Assembly (NCBI RefSeq): GCF_003403035.1
Contig: NZ_QURN01000003.1
Coordinates: forward strand, 62,001-126,000
Source: Mesorhizobium denitrificans
GTDB taxonomy: Bacteria > Pseudomonadota > Alphaproteobacteria > Rhizobiales > Rhizobiaceae
Direction: 5' to 3'
Length of the DNA stretch: 64,000 nucleotides
Shown: one piece after another, positions 60,271-64,000 of the stretch
How positions within the stretch are numbered: the stretch's first letter is position 1
Layout: each line of letters begins with the position of its first letter
The notes under the pieces: model-generated
Told to the model about the DNA's origin: nothing
Seen by the model: only the letters and a program-made list of their open reading frames with translations
Database searches by the model: none
Translations under genes and position numbers: made by a program

Positions 60271-61302
60271 TCACCCCCAGCACTTAGCCGTGCCTTCCTT
60301 GGTGTCGATAGACTTCACGCCTTCCACCGGCTTGTCCGTCACGAGGTTCACGCCCGTGTCGAAGAATGTCTTGCCTTCGGTTGGCTTCGGCTTGGTGCCA
60401 TCTTTTGCAAACGCCGCAATCGCTTCGATGCCGAGCGCAGCCATCTGCAGCGGATATTGCTGCGAGGTCGCACCGATGACGCCATCGGCAACCGACTTCA
60501 CGCCGGGGCAACCACCGTCGACCGAAACGATCAGCACCTGCCCTTCAAGGCCCACCGCCTTCAGCGCCTGATAGGCACCAACTGCAGCCGGTTCGTTGAT
60601 CGTGTGGATGACGTTGATGGTGTTGTCCTTCTGGAGAAGGTTTTCCATCGCCTTGCGGCCACCCTCTTCGTTACCATTGGTCACATCGTGGCCAACGATA
60701 CGCGGATCGTCTTCGTCACCGATCTTGTTCGGATCTTTCGGATCGATTCCGAAACCGATCATAAACCCTTGATCGCGCAGCACATCTACCGATGGCTGGG
60801 ATGGCGTGAGGTCGAGGAAGCCGATCTTCGCATCCTTCGCCTTGTCGCCCATCGTGGCCGCGGCCCATGCGCCGATCAGCTTGCCAGCTTCGAGGTTGTC
60901 CGTCGCGAAAGTCGCGTCTGCCGCATCGATGGGATCAAGCGGCGTGTCGAGTGCGATAACCAGAAGCCCGGCATCACGCGCCTTCTGAACGGTCGGCACA
61001 ATGCCTTTCGTGTCGGAAGCGGTGATCAGAATGCCTTTCGCGCCGTCCGCGATGCAGGATTCAATCGCCGCAACCTGGCTTTCGCTGTCGCCGTCGATCT
61101 TGCCTGCATAGCTCTTCAGCGTAACGCCAAGCTCGGCGGCCTTTGCCGTCGCGCCTTCCTTCATCTTCACGAAGAACGGGTTGGTGTCCGTTTTGGTGAT
61201 GAGGCAGGCGCCCACGCCTTCCGCCGATGCGGGCATCGCAAAGCCGATGGCTGCCGAAGCCATAGCTGCAAACAGGGTCGTTTTGAGAATGGTGGTTTTC
61301 AC
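60271..61302 (-). CDS. frcB: Fructose-binding protein FrcB
   Basis: A 343-residue periplasmic sugar receptor of the RbsB/FrcB type with signal peptide ([20 protein letters not shown]), and ligand-domain stretches [30 protein letters not shown] and [16 protein letters not shown]. It captures fructose for FrcCA. The start is a GTG, fixed by GGGAGGAG ending nine bases upstream; the ORF extends to 61413 but is not conserved. Its promoter is the divergent region at 61373-61454. Confidence 0.93.
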   Translation of the reverse strand: MKTTILKTTLFAAMASAAIGFAMPASAEGVGACLITKTDTNPFFVKMKEGATAKAAELGVTLKSYAGKIDGDSESQVAAIESCIADGAKGILITASDTKGIVPTVQKARDAGLLVIALDTPLDPIDAADATFATDNLEAGKLIGAWAAATMGDKAKDAKIGFLDLTPSQPSVDVLRDQGFMIGFGIDPKDPNKIGDEDDPRIVGHDVTNGNEEGGRKAMENLLQKDNTINVIHTINEPAAVGAYQALKAVGLEGQVLIVSVDGGCPGVKSVADGVIGATSQQYPLQMAALGIEAIAAFAKDGTKPKPTEGKTFFDTGVNLVTDKPVEGVKSIDTKEGTAKCWG

Positions 61303-61372
61303 GGATACTCCTCCCAGTGAAATTCGATGAAAAGCGATCGCTCGCCCGCAGGTCTCCCGTCCTGCGTAAACA

Positions 61373-61454
61373 ACAATGCGGCCTTTCGAGTTCACTGTCA
61401 ATAAATAAATCACTCTTATTTATTATTGACACTTAATGCCGTGAGCGCCATTCT
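61373..61454. promoter_or_regulatory. Symmetric divergent frcB/frcR promoters with central operator
   Basis: A 36-base inverted repeat (61396-61431) has outer ends TGTCAAT and ATTGACA and inner arms AATAAATAA and TTATTTATT. Each outer end is a perfect TTGACA -35 box on opposite strands. Each is followed by exactly 17 bases and then a CATTNT -10-like box: CATTGT toward frcB (61373-61378) and CATTCT toward frcR (61449-61454). An FrcR dimer bound to the repeat would cover both -35 elements. Binding is inferred. Confidence 0.7.
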
Positions 61455-61490
61455 CGATTTGTGTCGCATAGCGGCACGAGGGAGGTATCT

Positions 61491-62720
61491 TTGGCAGATG
61501 CGCAAATCAGGCTTGGTTCGCCCGAGCCTGTTTCGATGGCTTTGCATCGTGGAACGAACCAGTCCGGCATGCGCGATTCAAACGAGCGCGTAGTGCTCTC
61601 GCTCGTGCGTCTGCATGGGGGGCTGGCCAAGAGCGACATTGCGCGTATGACCGGCCTTTCCGCGCAGACTGTTTCCGTCATCATGCGCGCGTTGGAGGCT
61701 GATGGCCTTCTGGTGAAAGGCGAACCGCAGCGTGGCCGCATCGGTCAGCCTTCTGTTCCCATGTCGCTCAATCCCGATGGTGCCTTTTTCCTCGGCCTCA
61801 AGGTCGGGCGGCGCAGCGCCGATCTGGTCATGACCGATTTTCTCGGCAATGTGCGCGCTCAGCGCGAACAATCCTACATTTACCCCACACCCGATGAAAC
61901 CAAGCGCTTTTTGTTGAGTGCTCTGCGCGAAATTCGCGCCTCCATAGCACCCGCGCAGCAAGGGCTTATCGCCGGGCTCGGCATTGCCATGCCATTCGAG
62001 CTTTGGAGCTGGGCGGAAATCGCCGGCGCGCCGCGTGAGCTGATGGACCGGTGGCGCGACCGCGACATCCGCGCCGAAATCCAGAACGAACTCCCCTTCC
62101 CCGTATTCTTGCAGAACGACGCAACATCGGCCTGCGGCGCCGAACTCGTTTTCGGTCGCGTTAACGACCTTCGCGATTTCGTCTATTTCTTTATCGGCGC
62201 GTTTGCAGGTGGTGGTGTCGTCCTGAACGGTCGGCTCTATTCCGGCCCCACCGGCAATGCTGGCGCGCTCGGCTCCATGCCGGTGCCGGGTCCGGCGGGC
62301 AGGCCCGCCCAGCTCATCGACATCGCCTCACTCGGCGTTCTGGAAAAGCGCCTTAAAGCAGCAGGCAGCACCGTCGCAAATCGCTGGACAGAGTTGCGCA
62401 ATTGGCAGGATGCCGGAGCCGTGGCCGATCAGTGGATCACTGACGCCGCCAACGCGCTTGCCTATTCCGTCGTTTCCGCCACTTCGGTAATCGATTTCGA
62501 AGCCGCGATAATCGAAGGCTGGATGCCGCCGGAAATACGCGCGCGCCTCACAAACTCGGTCCGCGCCGCGCTGGCGCGCATTGACGTCGAGGGTCTGAAA
62601 GTTCCCGAAATCCGCGAAGGCTCGGTGGGGCATCACGCCCGCGCAATCGGTGCGGCCAGCCTGCCGCTTTCCGAGCGCTTTCTTGTCGGCTCTAACGCAT
62701 TGTCCTTCGGAGCAACTTGA
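61491..62720 (+). CDS. frcR: ROK-family sugar regulator FrcR
   Basis: A 409-residue ROK-family transcription factor. The N-terminal winged helix-turn-helix is LVRLHGGLAKSDIARMTGLS, and the C-terminal ROK sugar-kinase-like domain has FLQNDATSACGAE. It lacks a clear ATP-binding/catalytic set, so it is a regulator and not a kinase. The start is a TTG: GGGAGG ends five bases before it, better than the GTG at 61461. Its position, divergent from frcB, implies it represses the frc operon. Confidence 0.88.
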   Translation: MADAQIRLGSPEPVSMALHRGTNQSGMRDSNERVVLSLVRLHGGLAKSDIARMTGLSAQTVSVIMRALEADGLLVKGEPQRGRIGQPSVPMSLNPDGAFFLGLKVGRRSADLVMTDFLGNVRAQREQSYIYPTPDETKRFLLSALREIRASIAPAQQGLIAGLGIAMPFELWSWAEIAGAPRELMDRWRDRDIRAEIQNELPFPVFLQNDATSACGAELVFGRVNDLRDFVYFFIGAFAGGGVVLNGRLYSGPTGNAGALGSMPVPGPAGRPAQLIDIASLGVLEKRLKAAGSTVANRWTELRNWQDAGAVADQWITDAANALAYSVVSATSVIDFEAAIIEGWMPPEIRARLTNSVRAALARIDVEGLKVPEIREGSVGHHARAIGAASLPLSERFLVGSNALSFGAT

Positions 62721-63148
62721 TGTTGATCGGCATTCCCCCAATTCTCGGCCCGGAGTTGCTCGCCACGTTGCGCGCGATGGGGCACACGGATGAAATCGCG
62801 CTGGTGGATGGCAACTACCCTGCCCTCGAACATGCGCGCCGCCTCATCCGCGCCGACGGACATGACCTTCTCAGCGTGCTTGATGCGGTGCTGCAAGTTA
62901 CCCCCGTCGATGACTTCGTTGATGAGGCGATTTTCCGCTCATCCGTCAAAGGCGACCCCGCGCTTTCCGATCCGGTCCACGCCGAGATTCAGGCGATCTG
63001 CGCGCGCCGTGCGCCGGGGCGCTCCGTCACGCCGCTTGCGGGGGCGGAGTTTTACGCGCGCGTAAAATCGGCCCACACCGTAGTTGCCACCAGCGAACCG
63101 CGCCTCTATGCAAACGTCATCGTTCGCAAGGGCGTGATCTACCCGTAA
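62720..63148 (+). CDS. RbsD/FucU family sugar mutarotase
   Basis: A 142-residue RbsD/FucU-type protein (MLIGIPPILGPELLATLRAMGHTDEIAL, ending YANVIVRKGVIYP with the conserved final Asn/Lys/Gly). The family interconverts sugar anomers or pyranose/furanose forms (ribose, fucose). Beside the fructose transporter it may supply the correct fructose form to the kinase. Its ATG overlaps the frcR stop (TGATG). Confidence 0.87.
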   Translation: MLIGIPPILGPELLATLRAMGHTDEIALVDGNYPALEHARRLIRADGHDLLSVLDAVLQVTPVDDFVDEAIFRSSVKGDPALSDPVHAEIQAICARRAPGRSVTPLAGAEFYARVKSAHTVVATSEPRLYANVIVRKGVIYP

Positions 63149-63159
63149 GGAGAGAAAAA

Positions 63160-64000
63160 GTGATCGTTTGCTGTGGCGAAGCGCTGATCGACATGCTGCC
63201 TCGCACCACCACGCTTGGCGAAACCGCCTTCGCGCCCTATGTCGGTGGCGCGGTGTTCAACACCGCCATCGCGCTGGGCCGTCTTGAGGTTCCGACCGGC
63301 TTTTTCAGTGGCATTTCTACGGATTTCTTCGGCGATATGCTGCGCGACACGCTTGCCGCCAGCAATGTTGACCTGAGCCTCGTCAAGTTCTCCGATCTGC
63401 CTACGACGATGGCCTTCGTGCGGCTTGAAAACGGCCATGCCTCCTACCTCTTCTATGATGAACAAACCGCCGGGCGCATGCTCTACGAGAGCGACCTTCC
63501 CGATATTGGCGATCATGTCGAGGCCATGCATTTCAGTTGCATCAGCCTCATTCCCGAACCTTGCGGCGGCACGTATGAAGCGCTGATGCGGCGCGAAAGC
63601 AGCAAGCGCGTCATGATGTTTGACCCGAACATCCGCAAGAATTTCATCAAGGACAAAGCTTCCCATGTCGCGCGCATGAAGCGCATGGTCGCAATGGCCG
63701 ACATCGTAAAGCTGTCCGACGAGGATCTCGATTGGTTCGGCGAACCGGGCACGACGCAGGAAATCGCCGCCCGTTGGCTAACGCTCGGTCCCAAGCTCAT
63801 CGTCATCACCAAGGGCGCGAGCGGATTGGTTGCCTACAGCAAGGATCATCACATAACTGTGCCAGCCGAGCGCGTGCAGGTTGTGGATACGGTCGGCGCT
63901 GGCGACACTATCAACGCTGGCATATTGTGCTCGCTTCGCGATCAAACGCTGCTGACCAAGGCTGCCATCGCAGCGCTGACTCCCGGCCAGATCGAAGCTG
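63160..64000 (+). CDS. PfkB-family sugar kinase, fructokinase (3' end outside window)
   Basis: The first 280 residues of a ribokinase-like kinase: start VIVCCGEALIDMLPR, GGAVFNTAIALGRL for sugar binding, and the anion-hole/catalytic motif DTVGAGDTINAG near the window end. The expected reaction is ATP-dependent phosphorylation of fructose to fructose-6-phosphate. The GTG start has AAGGAGAG upstream, 12 bases after the mutarotase stop. The C-terminus is cut by the window edge. Confidence 0.9.
   Translation, partial: MIVCCGEALIDMLPRTTTLGETAFAPYVGGAVFNTAIALGRLEVPTGFFSGISTDFFGDMLRDTLAASNVDLSLVKFSDLPTTMAFVRLENGHASYLFYDEQTAGRMLYESDLPDIGDHVEAMHFSCISLIPEPCGGTYEALMRRESSKRVMMFDPNIRKNFIKDKASHVARMKRMVAMADIVKLSDEDLDWFGEPGTTQEIAARWLTLGPKLIVITKGASGLVAYSKDHHITVPAERVQVVDTVGAGDTINAGILCSLRDQTLLTKAAIAALTPGQIEA

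Overview
The window looks like chromosomal DNA of an alphaproteobacterium of the order Hyphomicrobiales (Rhizobiales), close to the Phyllobacteriaceae, Brucellaceae or Rhizobiaceae. The basis is gene content rather than any database match: a MucR-type zinc-finger regulator, an FrcBCA fructose transporter with a divergent ROK regulator, a compact glycogen operon with phosphoglucomutase, an lpiA/acvB lipid pair, a ReAII-type asparaginase, DUF1491/DUF2336/DUF6456 proteins, and high-GC coding with many ATGA overlaps. The species cannot be named from sequence alone.

Layout, left half. Positions 1-1317 are the 5' edge of a phage-like or gene-transfer-agent packaging cluster (terminase large subunit running off the left end, plus a small HTH protein). 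Next come a bifunctional penicillin-binding protein with two small DUF1214/DUF1254 envelope proteins, a duplicated ~200-base intergenic repeat, and assorted housekeeping and regulatory genes (DUF2336, DUF1491, peptidoglycan-binding protein, histidine kinase, SufE, DUF6456, DnaA-C-like protein, MucR). A small copper locus (DUF2946 and PCu(A)C) follows. Then a tight plus-strand run holds a Tat metallophosphoesterase, MprF/LpiA, AcvB and oligopeptidase B. After it lie cytochromes c, Fe/Mn superoxide dismutase, a class IV aminotransferase, an L,D-transpeptidase, a HerA-like ATPase and the two methylmalonyl-CoA mutase subunits.

Layout, right half. A GreA/B-like factor and an asparaginase are followed by the choline-to-betaine operon betI-betA-betB with a near-perfect palindromic operator, a tRNA-Pro, an alanine-rich protein of mobile-element flavour, YdeI-like and GST genes, and an oligopeptide ABC transporter (oppA-B-C-DF). 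The glycogen operon (glgP-glgB-glgC-glgA::pgm-glgX-GH13, minus strand) comes next. The right end is a fructose module: frcB-frcC-frcA on the minus strand, divergent from frcR, an RbsD/FucU mutarotase and a PfkB sugar kinase that runs off the right end.

How it fits together. Fructose enters through FrcBCA, is presumably anomerised by the mutarotase and phosphorylated by the kinase, and hexose phosphate can pass via phosphoglucomutase, GlgC, GlgA and GlgB into glycogen, which GlgP, GlgX and the GH13 enzyme take apart. The most unusual feature is that glycogen synthase and phosphoglucomutase form one uninterrupted 1030-codon frame. A second theme is a family of REP-like palindromes that sit between genes, several of them inside operons directly after a transporter binding-protein gene or between glg genes.
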